NCBI GenBank assembly: GCA_900128585.1
Contig: LT642457.1
Span: forward strand, 1 to 17,195
Direction of reading: 5' to 3'
Source: Stramenopiles sp. TOSAG23-3
Lineage: Eukaryota; Sar
DNA: 17,195 bases
Positions 1 to 7,226 of the stretch are shown here, piece by piece. A program made the position numbers and the translations under genes. How positions within the stretch are numbered: position 1 is the first letter of the stretch; every line of letters starts with the position of its first letter. Below the pieces are notes generated by a model. It made no database searches, was not told the origin of the DNA, and saw nothing but the letters and a program-made list of their open reading frames with translations.

Positions 1-8
1 TAAGGAAA

Positions 9-1433
9 ATGTACTATAAAAGTGATTTGTTCAAAAACACTATTGGAGGAAACCCAAAATATCGAAGTGCTGTTAAGAAATGGTTTTATCCTATGATCAT
101 ACCGACCCGATTCTCCCGAGCGACTGATTCGTTCAGTACACTGGCAGACTACATGCAAGCGCGCGCGACGAAGCTTCGCAACCACGACCATAGTCCGAGA
201 CACCGGGCTTCTACCCTCGGCGGATCCCCGAAGGACAACCTCAGGCAGTGTTTTTTCAAGCACAGCGACCAGCATGTTTGCAAAGCAATGTGGAGAAATC
301 CAAACACTAATGTGGAAGAATTCACCTTTGAGCGTCACTGCACGCAGTACCTGCTGCCAGTCCCTTTCACGAAATATTGCCTCGTGCTTGTTGAAAGTGA
401 GGTGCCCCGCCAATGGAATATATTGCGCGGGTACGGAAGCTTTTGTTTTGATTTTCCAGCATACCACGTCCTCATGACCTTCATGTTCTTAGCGGTGTTT
501 ATTTGTCACATGTTTCAGATATTCGGTGCCAAAACTTTGTTTGGGGCGGAGGATGCTGCTTTGGGATTTTCCGAAATTGCGCAGTATTTTGGATATGTCG
601 TCCGTATAAAATTGTCCATTTTCGGTTTTCTGCTGTTCGTGTGCTGGCTGGAAGCATTGCGAAACTTGGCGGTTTTGTCCCCTAGTTTAATGAACCTGAT
701 GATGATAATCCAGGGAATGACAGCCAAGTTAGGAGTCTGGGCAATGTTGAGTGTATTTGCATTTTGCGCGTTTTCGTCCATCGAGTACATAACGTTTGGC
801 GCAGAGAGAGGCATAAAGACTGCGACCGAGTTTTTAGTCGAATCCTTCGTAAAAGCGAGTGGCCAAAGCGAGTTTGAATCGAATGCCGAAAACCTCAACG
901 ATATGTTCTTTGTTCAAGTGTCAAATATTGCTTTTATATTTTTGTTCACAATTGTCATCATGAACCTGCTAATTGCTTTCATGACAGAAGCATATGACTC
1001 AGTAAAACTATCTGCCGCAGCAAGATTTTGCTACATGCAATTTGAGCAAGTTCAGTTCCACCAACTAGTGAAGTCGAAGTTCGACCAACGGAAGCATACC
1101 GCACTTCATCACCTAATGAAGAAAGTGGGACTTGGACTTTCAGTGACCAAACGTTTGAATTCGGTCGGGGCAAGTATGAAAAGCGGCGGTAGGAAGATCC
1201 CCCGCAGACTCATTTCACGAGTTTCGTCTTGGGGAGAAAAGAAGGCTTATAACAATTCATTTGCGACGATGCAAATAGGTAAAAAGAAGAAAGGATTGGA
1301 TGAGAAGAAGAACCGGTCGGACGAAAAGCAGAAGGGGTCGGATGAGAAGAAGAACGGGTCGGACGAAAAGCAGAAGGGGTCGGATGAGAAGAAGAACGGG
1401 TCGGATGAATTACAAACGCCTGGGAACTCTTAA
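9..1433 (+). CDS. Polycystin/TRP-like cation channel, C-terminal part (5' end probably outside window)
   Basis: Visible residues 1-474. Hydrophobic segments at about 152-171, 196-214, 240-260 and 303-325 fit the last membrane helices of a six-helix channel. The stretch after the third resembles an S4-S5 linker (LRNLAVLSPSLMNL), 273-284 could be a pore helix, and the S6 end reads MNLLIAFMTEAYDSVK, which matches the end of PKD-type S6 helices. The first helices and the large extracellular domain of polycystins are not visible, and no stop precedes the ATG in frame before the window edge, so this is likely the 3' portion of a longer gene. Residues 1-150 are mostly hydrophilic. The cytosolic tail is very basic (about 351-430) and ends in SDEK(K/Q)(N/K)G heptads encoded by a tandem repeat. 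The polycystin pore signature LGD is not seen; the region reads KASGQSEF. Expected role: cation channel in a plasma or ciliary membrane (inference). A more distant TRP-family channel is the alternative. Confidence 0.72.
   Translation: MYYKSDLFKNTIGGNPKYRSAVKKWFYPMIIPTRFSRATDSFSTLADYMQARATKLRNHDHSPRHRASTLGGSPKDNLRQCFFKHSDQHVCKAMWRNPNTNVEEFTFERHCTQYLLPVPFTKYCLVLVESEVPRQWNILRGYGSFCFDFPAYHVLMTFMFLAVFICHMFQIFGAKTLFGAEDAALGFSEIAQYFGYVVRIKLSIFGFLLFVCWLEALRNLAVLSPSLMNLMMIIQGMTAKLGVWAMLSVFAFCAFSSIEYITFGAERGIKTATEFLVESFVKASGQSEFESNAENLNDMFFVQVSNIAFIFLFTIVIMNLLIAFMTEAYDSVKLSAAARFCYMQFEQVQFHQLVKSKFDQRKHTALHHLMKKVGLGLSVTKRLNSVGASMKSGGRKIPRRLISRVSSWGEKKAYNNSFATMQIGKKKKGLDEKKNRSDEKQKGSDEKKNGSDEKQKGSDEKKNGSDELQTPGNS
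1296..1410 (+). repeat. Tandem 42-bp repeat coding SDEK heptads
   Basis: About 2.7 copies of a 14-codon unit encode alternating heptads (GSDEKKN then GSDEKQK). The two heptads in each unit use different codons (gat gag versus gac gaa), yet successive 42-bp units are almost identical. The current array therefore arose by duplication of the whole 42-bp unit. It lies at the extreme C-terminus of the channel and keeps the reading frame. Confidence 0.9.
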
Positions 1434-1557
1434 AAGAAAGAAAGAGCAAAGATGAGTTCGCAGTTCATGAAGGAATGCAAACCTAGAATGTCTAAATCTA
1501 GATTTCAGTTCGCAGTACATTAATTTTCATTATTACTTAAACAATTTTCTTGTTTTA

Positions 1558-1563
1558 AATAAA
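1558..1563 (+). terminator. Possible polyadenylation signal AATAAA (channel gene)
   Basis: An exact AATAAA hexamer lies about 125 bases downstream of the channel stop in an A-rich context. Whether this lineage uses AATAAA is unknown, and in such AT-rich DNA the hexamer can occur by chance. Confidence 0.3.
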
Positions 1564-1884
1564 GAAAAAACAAAATGCATTGAGTACGTTTTGAGATGTT
1601 TAGAAGAGTCTTAAAATAATAAAGTGAAATAAAAAGCAAAATACTGGGGCGGTTATTTTATGTACTTTTCGTATGATATTAAAAACAAGAAAATTGGCTG
1701 TTATCATCGTATGATATTTAAAAAAAAAACAAATTATAGTATGCTTTAAGACTCTCATTTTAAATAATCACAATAAATTACAATTTCAGTTCCAACCCTG
1801 ATCCTATCTTGATGTTTTAATTTGATTTTTTATATTAATAATATTTTGTTTTTTTAATAATATTGTAGTTAATTAAAAAAGAAT

Positions 1885-1932
1885 GTGTCAGTTCAAGAAC
1901 CACTACAGTTCTGGTCAAGATTCCAATTGGCA
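1885..1932 (+). repeat. Short derivative copy of the dispersed repeat
   Basis: It starts with gtgtcagttcaagaac and ends with agttctggtcaagattcc followed by aattggc. These are the two outer blocks of the longer repeat at 1961-2141. The middle (the tctcctccta to cagatcctcccc part) is missing and replaced by a few bases, so this looks like an internally deleted copy. Confidence 0.75.
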
Positions 1933-1960
1933 AGTTTTTAAACATTTTGATATGCATAAT

Positions 1961-2141
1961 AAAAAGAAAAAAGAAGGAGTCAGTTCAAGAACAATATCTC
2001 CTCCTAATTAATTGCAGATCCTCCCCAAGTTCTGGTCAATATTCCAATTGGCAAAGTAAACAGCGGCATAAATGTTTTAAAGGCGCTCGTTTTCTGCTGT
2101 ACTGCTCTATATGAAAGAATGATCGGTAATGAATTTGATCT
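1961..2141 (+). repeat. Dispersed direct repeat, copy A
   Basis: It aligns by eye along its whole length with 16995-17177, at roughly 85-90% identity with a few small indels. Shared blocks include gtcagttcaagaacaat, cagatcctccccaagttctg, cagcggcataaatgtttt, gtactgctc and aatgatcggta. It has no open frame and no recognised transposon ends. It sits between two convergent 3' ends. Confidence 0.85.
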
Positions 2142-2150
2142 TAAAGATCT

Positions 2151-2182
2151 TTCCCAAGTTCTGGTCAAGATTCCAAGTGGCT
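2151..2182 (+). repeat. Partial copy of the dispersed repeat
   Basis: The sequence cccaagttctggtcaagatt followed by ccaagtggc is a third local occurrence of the repeat's central block. It follows copy A directly, so the locus is a small cluster of full, deleted and partial copies in one orientation. Confidence 0.7.
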
Positions 2183-2276
2183 AGTAAGAGTTTGGCAGAG
2201 AGTGTTCAAGAAAATATTGTTTTATCATCATTCGTAAGTAACAGATTGTGCTGCAATATTGTAAGGCTTTAATGTG

Positions 2277-3539
2277 TTAAACCCCCTCTCCCCTCTGTAG
2301 CTCCTTCCTAATTTTCTTTCCAACGCTGGCCATGGCGTCTTCTAACGAACCAGACTCTGTGAAATGTGCTTTTGGAGAATCGACTTTTTCCAACACGCGT
2401 AAGTTTAACCATTCGAATAATAAGGAAAGGGTGACAAACCGATCTCTTCTTTTTAATCCATTGTAGAAACGTTTATGCTTGCCCATCAAATATCTTGAGC
2501 ACGCTACATGAAGCAAACAATTGCTGTTCCTCACACGGCAGACAGCATCACATTCGCTCACCATAGAAACCGAATCGGCGGTTGCAATTATCGCATCAGA
2601 AACAGACAATGCGCTCTGATAAATATTTTCTCCATCGCGTTCTTCGTCGGCCCACAACGTAATACTTGATATGTTACACGAATCAATATAAAGTCGGAGC
2701 CAAGATACCAACTCATTGGGTGTTCTTCTGGAGCATACGACGTTTATTTTGGTCTGTTGCTGTAATCTGGAGTCTCTCCTCATTACAACTTCAACAACTT
2801 TTTCTATGAGCGATTGAATATCAGGGTTACTCCAATTGCAATTTCTGTGAGGTCCTCCGAGAATGATTGAAAGTGTTCGGTCCCGATGCTCCCAACTTTT
2901 TGATTCCAAACCACGAGTTTCTATATTGAAATGCTGCTCGATTCCTGCATTTACCCATTCTTCGTCAACCATATGCAAAGAGCCAGGGATTGTATGTACA
3001 TTTTCTCCCCGGGAAGGCTGCAGAGGCCGGGTTGACGAATAGTCGTGTGCCGGTGTAATAATTGCATCGAAATAATGAGACGGGGTCCTGGGGTGTTGAA
3101 TTTGTACATTGAAACATGGGCTCTCCCTGTTAAATCTACCCATCTGATACTTCAATGCCCATGACAGAGGTGCTGTTCTTCTTCCACAGGCAACAATTAG
3201 ATTTGGCAATTCTTCGCTAGGCAGTTTATCGAAAATATGCCCCCATCCGGCCGAGAATCCCAGAATTTTGTGCCCGTTCCCAAACTTGCCCATAAGTTTC
3301 AACAGGTATATATGCAAGAGGGGAGGGACGACACGAAATACAGGGGTTGGCGGAAGCCTAACCATGGTGAATGATGAGACACCCAGCCTGTTTAAAAAGG
3401 CTAAAGATTGATTCTCTGCCCCAGGCGTTCCATCGCCGAGCACTAACGCATGAAGCCGCGAAGGCGAAAGTTTACCAAAACAACGGCAGAAGCAATTCTC
3501 CCGTAAACCATACGACAAAGTGCGCCCGCGCACAAACAT
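2277..3539 (-). CDS. ELM1: ELM1-family (mitochondrial fission ELM1 domain) protein
   Basis: A 420-residue protein matching the ELM1 family (Pfam Mito_fiss_Elm1, formerly DUF1022) along most of its length. Conserved blocks in order: LGDGTPGAENQ (34-44), ACGRRTAPLS (117-126), VQIQHPR (145-151), FDAIITPAHD (157-166), the IPGSLHMV turn (184-191), ILGGPHRNCNWS (226-237), SRRTP (270-274), and SVSDAIIATADSVSMVSE (312-329). In Arabidopsis ELM1 is an outer-mitochondrial-membrane factor that recruits a dynamin for mitochondrial division. Bacterial members have unclear roles and a glycosyltransferase-like fold has been proposed, so fission activity here is only inferred. Start: first ATG after an in-frame stop at 3609-3611, with A at -3. 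The first 30 residues are Arg-rich with one acidic residue and could be a targeting peptide. The gene is convergent with the channel and divergent from the papain-like gene. Confidence 0.88.
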   Translation of the reverse strand: MFVRGRTLSYGLRENCFCRCFGKLSPSRLHALVLGDGTPGAENQSLAFLNRLGVSSFTMVRLPPTPVFRVVPPLLHIYLLKLMGKFGNGHKILGFSAGWGHIFDKLPSEELPNLIVACGRRTAPLSWALKYQMGRFNRESPCFNVQIQHPRTPSHYFDAIITPAHDYSSTRPLQPSRGENVHTIPGSLHMVDEEWVNAGIEQHFNIETRGLESKSWEHRDRTLSIILGGPHRNCNWSNPDIQSLIEKVVEVVMRRDSRLQQQTKINVVCSRRTPNELVSWLRLYIDSCNISSITLWADEERDGENIYQSALSVSDAIIATADSVSMVSECDAVCRVRNSNCLLHVACSRYLMGKHKRFYNGLKRRDRFVTLSLLFEWLNLRVLEKVDSPKAHFTESGSLEDAMASVGKKIRKELQRGEGV

Positions 3540-4508
3540 GCTTTCGCGCTGCAGGACTGTACCGCAGTCTGACCGTTTTAATTCATTGGTATGGCAGTTA
3601 ACTTTTATTTACGTTGTGCTGTTATATAAATCAAGTCTTCAATTCGCTGCAAAATATTTTTAATTCCTTCCACCCGCAGCGGACGGTTAAAAGTCGTCGG
3701 TCCTTCTATAAAAAATTTGTCGTCGTCGGTCATTCTTCTTCTTCTCTTATGTTAATTAATAATTTATTATTAATAATAATAAAATAATTAATTTAATAAA
3801 CAACACACAACACACAACAACACACCACAACAAAAAAACTTATAATTATTAATTATAAAAAAAAATTAAAAAATCATCATCATCATTATTATTAGTTACA
3901 AAAAAACACAGCAGGCAGCAGCAGAAGAGAGTAAAAATAAAAATATTATTATTTATTATTAAATTATTTTAGTATAGAGAATTCTGCCTAGAGATGATCA
4001 TCAAGCAAGTCGCAGCAGCACAGCAGAGAAAAAAGAAGAAAGGAGAGATGATTTACCTCACAGCGCAGATGATGATGATTGCAGCAATATTTTGTGGTAG
4101 CTGTCCTCGTACAGTGTATGTATATTTTTTTTTATTATTATTATATTATTTAGTACGTAATAGCATAATATAGCAATATTGAAAAAAACACAATCAATAT
4201 TATACCAGGTACAGTGAACAGTGTCTTTATTATTTCTTCATAAACTGTATTATTTTATTATTTTTTTTTAATAATTATTATTTTATTATAATTATTATTA
4301 TATAGCAGTACCAAGGTAGTTTATTATATTTTTTATTCGATGTGATTTAATTTTTTAGTAGCCCCTTTGAATATCTACATATAGTAAATGATGTTTCTTT
4401 CCCCTTCAGTGTAAGTTATATTATTAACTTCTATTGAAAAGCGCATCTGCCTGGAACGCGCAAGCTAAAGCATTTTAATAGTCATTTTGTTGGGAGTAGG
4501 GGCACAAA
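3540..4508. other. Divergent intergenic region, microsatellite-rich, with possible untranslated exon
   Basis: This region separates the starts of the ELM1-like (-) and PX/papain (+) genes and should hold both promoters. About 3660-3735 carries repeated gtcgtcggtc. About 3745-3860 and 4120-4330 are ATT/TAA simple sequence, and 3793-3828 is a CA-rich stretch beginning tttaataaacaaca. About 3975-4115 is less AT-rich (CAG- and GAT-rich) and may be a transcribed leader. Confidence 0.6.
3994..4173 (+). other. Small ORF of 59 codons, doubtful (possible upstream ORF)
   Basis: An ATG at 3994 opens a 59-residue frame: basic at first (QQRKKKKGE), then hydrophobic (MMMIAAIFCG, then a Phe/Leu/Tyr-rich end). 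The second half is largely the translation of a TTA microsatellite, and the MMM run comes from an ATG repeat, so chance is a good explanation. If the leader of the PX/papain gene includes this segment, it would be an upstream ORF. I do not claim it is translated. Confidence 0.2.
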
Positions 4509-6599
4509 ATGAATAACAGTAGTAGCAGGGTTTTGTCTTCACTTGTACATTTTGAACATGCGTCTACGAAGCTAGTTTCTGTATTTTTTACTGAAGTAGA
4601 GGTTGCTCTGTTCTTTAGACGGAAAGTTGAAAAAAAGCTTGTTTTTGATAAGACGGCCCTTTCGGTGTCGGTGTTTCCCACTTCCTCAAACACGGTCGAA
4701 AACAAGGTAGAAAACATTAACGGTAAGGCCTCTCAGTTGTTTTTAGCAGAAAGTGTGAGCATAGCGTTTTTTTACTTGCACAGTTTTCCCAGTTCAAACT
4801 ACGAAAGGAATAAAATAGAAATTCAGTTACCTGGTCGCAAAGGGAAGAAGGGAAAGACATGGAAATTTTTTACGGGGTGCGACAGTGATATGACAAGATG
4901 GGAGCAGAAGATACGGTCTTCCCGTTCACTGGCAAAAAAATGCAAATCTTTCAAAGTTACCGCTACGGGTACTGTGGTAGAATCTTTTGATGAAGGGCTA
5001 ATATCAGCCCGCACAAGCGCTGTTTATGGGATTTCGTCTACAACTTCAACACAGGGCGAAAAGAAAAGTGTCAGTTTTGATTCGGCGCTTCCGGTCATTG
5101 TGGAGGTACGCCTGCCTGATGATGCGGGAATTGTGAAAATTGAAATTAAGAAGAGAGATAACAAAATCAAATTAAGCGAACTAAAGTCTAAACTGTGGGC
5201 AAAAATAGTCGCACTGGACGAAAACAGCGCCTATGCAAATGATCGCCATTACATTGTAACGAATGTGATAAACCCATTGTTGAATATAGACCTAGAAGAC
5301 GAAATTCCGGGGACAAGTGGCCCTTTTCACACCATCTTATCGTGTGGCGAAGATGCGTATCTGTTTAAATTGGAACCTGATGCTGATTCAAAATTCCAAG
5401 TGGACGGAAAGCTATGGATGTTTGACGAAGATGTTGATCTTCGGGCAGTGTATGACTCCAAAATTCAATCAGCATCCAGCTCTACTTTCATCATGCACTT
5501 GTGTCACATAAATAAATTACCCCATGGAGGCTTGAACTGTGTTGTAAAAGAAATAAACACCGTTGATGTCTTTCAGAAGCAGTGCGTACGGCACCACATA
5601 CGGGTGTGGCACGGCCCGATTGTTTGGAGCATAGAGTACTCCTCAAATCATTTTTATCGTCTCGAGAAGTTACTGAAGAAGCAGTACAGCACTCTCTCGG
5701 TTGACATTCGTCGTGCTCAAGCCCCCTTACCCACGCTAGGAATGGCTATAATTTCCAAGGATGTTTTTCAAAATTATGTCTTTTCGTTGTTACGCCATCC
5801 TTGGGCTTCGGGTTCCGTGCAGCTGTTGGAGTTTTTGGGTGCGATCAACTCTTCGCGAAATAATGACATGGACCGGAATGTCATTCATGTTTCGAGGTTA
5901 ACACAATACGTTGATGTAGGGGACCTTATTTTGTTCAAGTGCAGCGACGTCAAGAGTGGCTTGACTCGAATGGCCATAAAAAGCGAATGGGACCATGTAG
6001 GAGTGGTTGTGCGGGACTCATTGTTTGGTGGTTTTAAAATACTTGAATCTACTGGAGAAGGTGTCAATTCATACCCCCTCGTTGGTCGACTTCGGGGTTA
6101 CTACCTTGCCGGTTTTGTTGATTACATTGGAATTCGTAGGTTGGGTCCTGGGTTTCGCGTGAAGCGAAGTCGCAATGATGACATTGATGTACAGGGGATA
6201 AAATTCGTTAAAACCGTGAAAGGAAAGCCTTACTCGTTTGGGCTTTCCTCGTATTTTTTTTCAGGTAATCGCGAGGCCGATAGTTCTGCCGATGCTGTGC
6301 AAAAATCAGGAAATGGGGAAAACACTGCTTCTTCTGATAAAATATTCGAAGCCGAAAAGAAGAAAGGCTACTTTTGTTCTGAGCTCGTTGTTGCATATTT
6401 ACAATGCATAGGGGCAGTAAAGCAATACCACAGCAGTTTGCATTCTTTGCCTAACATATTTGAAGATAATGGTGATATCGAAAAGAACCTTGCAGACGGG
6501 GTTTTTTTGGACAAAACGGTACTTCTCGACTGCCGAATACTAGAACTTGCAAGCGCCAAAGTTAAAGTTGGCGAGGGCGACGATGATGTCTCTTGTTGA
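4509..6599 (+). CDS. PX-like / permuted papain-like (YiiX/NlpC-P60 superfamily) fusion protein
   Basis: A 696-residue protein. The C-terminal part (about 467-640) is a permuted papain-like domain: VGDLILF (470-476), WDHVGVVV with His496, ILEST with a polar residue (Glu513), GKPYSFG (572-578), and YFCSELVVAY with Cys623. The His-before-Cys order is that of the YiiX/LRAT-type permuted branch, whose members act as amidases, thioesterases or acyltransferases; the substrate here is unknown. A low-complexity insert (about 586-615) lies just before the Cys. Residues 345-447 resemble a PX phosphoinositide-binding domain: FYRLEKLLKKQ, a PLPTLG proline turn, then helices ending LLEFLGA. Residues 197-265 resemble the PI3K adaptor-binding fold (VRLPDDAG, LSELKSKLWAKI, DEIPG). 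About 75-145 could be PH-like. No signal peptide or membrane segment is seen, so it is likely cytosolic and membrane-recruited. Start: first ATG after an in-frame stop at 4497-4499. Confidence 0.78.
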   Translation: MNNSSSRVLSSLVHFEHASTKLVSVFFTEVEVALFFRRKVEKKLVFDKTALSVSVFPTSSNTVENKVENINGKASQLFLAESVSIAFFYLHSFPSSNYERNKIEIQLPGRKGKKGKTWKFFTGCDSDMTRWEQKIRSSRSLAKKCKSFKVTATGTVVESFDEGLISARTSAVYGISSTTSTQGEKKSVSFDSALPVIVEVRLPDDAGIVKIEIKKRDNKIKLSELKSKLWAKIVALDENSAYANDRHYIVTNVINPLLNIDLEDEIPGTSGPFHTILSCGEDAYLFKLEPDADSKFQVDGKLWMFDEDVDLRAVYDSKIQSASSSTFIMHLCHINKLPHGGLNCVVKEINTVDVFQKQCVRHHIRVWHGPIVWSIEYSSNHFYRLEKLLKKQYSTLSVDIRRAQAPLPTLGMAIISKDVFQNYVFSLLRHPWASGSVQLLEFLGAINSSRNNDMDRNVIHVSRLTQYVDVGDLILFKCSDVKSGLTRMAIKSEWDHVGVVVRDSLFGGFKILESTGEGVNSYPLVGRLRGYYLAGFVDYIGIRRLGPGFRVKRSRNDDIDVQGIKFVKTVKGKPYSFGLSSYFFSGNREADSSADAVQKSGNGENTASSDKIFEAEKKKGYFCSELVVAYLQCIGAVKQYHSSLHSLPNIFEDNGDIEKNLADGVFLDKTVLLDCRILELASAKVKVGEGDDDVSC

Positions 6600-6700
6600 C
6601 GAGTTGCCTTGCTGCCTTTTCTGTATAGTGTCTATAATTATTTGTATTTCATTATTATTCGAGGCAACATACACAACACGTAATGGCAGCAACCAACAAT

Positions 6701-6790
6701 ACCGGTAAAGTATTAATATTAATACCTGTACCAGGGTTCGTACAGCTGGTACCAGGTACCTGGTATAAATATTACGGTACGTACGGTAAT
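6701..6790. repeat. GGTACC-rich palindromic repeat, copy 1
   Basis: It contains accggt, attaatacctgtacc (6718-6732), a perfect 16-bp palindrome taccaggtacctggta (6750-6765), and the iteration acggtacgtacggt. The 15-base attaatacctgtacc recurs in inverse orientation at 9742-9756 next to further accggt/ggtacc motifs, so the two sites look like inverted members of one short dispersed family. Confidence 0.65.
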
Positions 6791-6975
6791 ATGGGTTCAG
6801 CAAATACGACTCGTAGTAATAATAAAATAAGGCGCCGAAAAAAAACCACAGCCGTTATTTACCCGTCGTCCCCCTGGAAAAAATAATTATAATACACTGT
6901 AGTTAAGTTATACTTCACTACTTTTTTTTTTTGTAATGATGTATTTAGTTAGTATTATTATTACTATTATTATTT

Positions 6976-7017
6976 AGTCGTCTACTATTATTATTATTAT
7001 TATATTATTAGACGACT
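6976..7017. other. Inverted repeat (9-bp stem, 24-base loop) upstream of cyclophilin
   Basis: The left arm agtcgtcta (6976-6984) and right arm tagacgact (7009-7017) are perfectly complementary, with an ATT-repeat loop between them. It lies about 210 bases before the cyclophilin ATG and about 380 after the previous stop. It could be a transcript hairpin or a chance fold in simple sequence. Confidence 0.4.
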
Positions 7018-7226
7018 CTCTATAATAATAATTTTTAATAAACAACAACAAACAACAACAACGACAAAATTATTCAAACAACTTCTTCTTTCCAAGGTAA
7101 CGATAACAGACTTTTCCTCTTAATTTCATGTAAGTATTTTCGTCAGCAGTTTTCTTTGAACACAATGTTCATCCGATTGAACACAACCGGTTTGTAAAGA
7201 AATTTGGGAGTATCCATTTAGAAAAC

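Larger units (their letters stand above)
1434..2276. other. Convergent intergenic region with dispersed-repeat copies
   Basis: This AT-rich gap separates the 3' ends of the channel (+) and the ELM1-like gene (-). A canonical AATAAA lies at 1558-1563, about 125 bases after the channel stop, and could serve as its polyadenylation signal. From about 1679 it holds pieces of a repeat that recurs at 16951-17177. No coding sequence or RNA gene is recognisable. Confidence 0.7.
6600..7226. other. Intergenic region with GGTACC repeat and stem-loop
   Basis: This gap lies between two same-strand genes. About 6701-6790 is rich in ggtacc/accggt motifs. About 6930-7035 is ATT/TAA microsatellite with a stem-loop, and 7034-7067 is a caacaa-rich stretch beginning tttaataaacaaca. 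A perfect donor-like GTAAGTAT occurs at 7130-7137 and an AG at 7220-7221, just before the cyclophilin ATG. The 67-codon frame at 6683-6886 is repeat translation and is not annotated. Confidence 0.6.

Noticed and set aside
1210-1449. Minus-strand frame rich in Ser/His/Pro (SSSHPTPSAFRPT)
   Set aside because: It is the antisense translation of the 42-bp tandem repeat in the channel tail.
1885-2182. CRISPR-like array of 25-bp repeats
   Set aside because: Only three copies at irregular spacing of 120 and 129 bases, with inter-repeat DNA that is itself part of a dispersed repeat, in a eukaryotic context with no cas genes.
5317-5511. Plus-strand frame inside the PX/papain gene
   Set aside because: It is an out-of-frame shadow of the 696-codon gene with no domain of its own.
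6664-6745. tRNA-like B-box ggttcgta near the GGTACC repeat, and a similar word at the window end
   Set aside because: No matching acceptor stem, anticodon arm or A-box could be built around either word.
6683-6886. 67-codon plus-strand frame
   Set aside because: It is composed of the GGTACC repeat and simple sequence in an intergenic region, with no domain.
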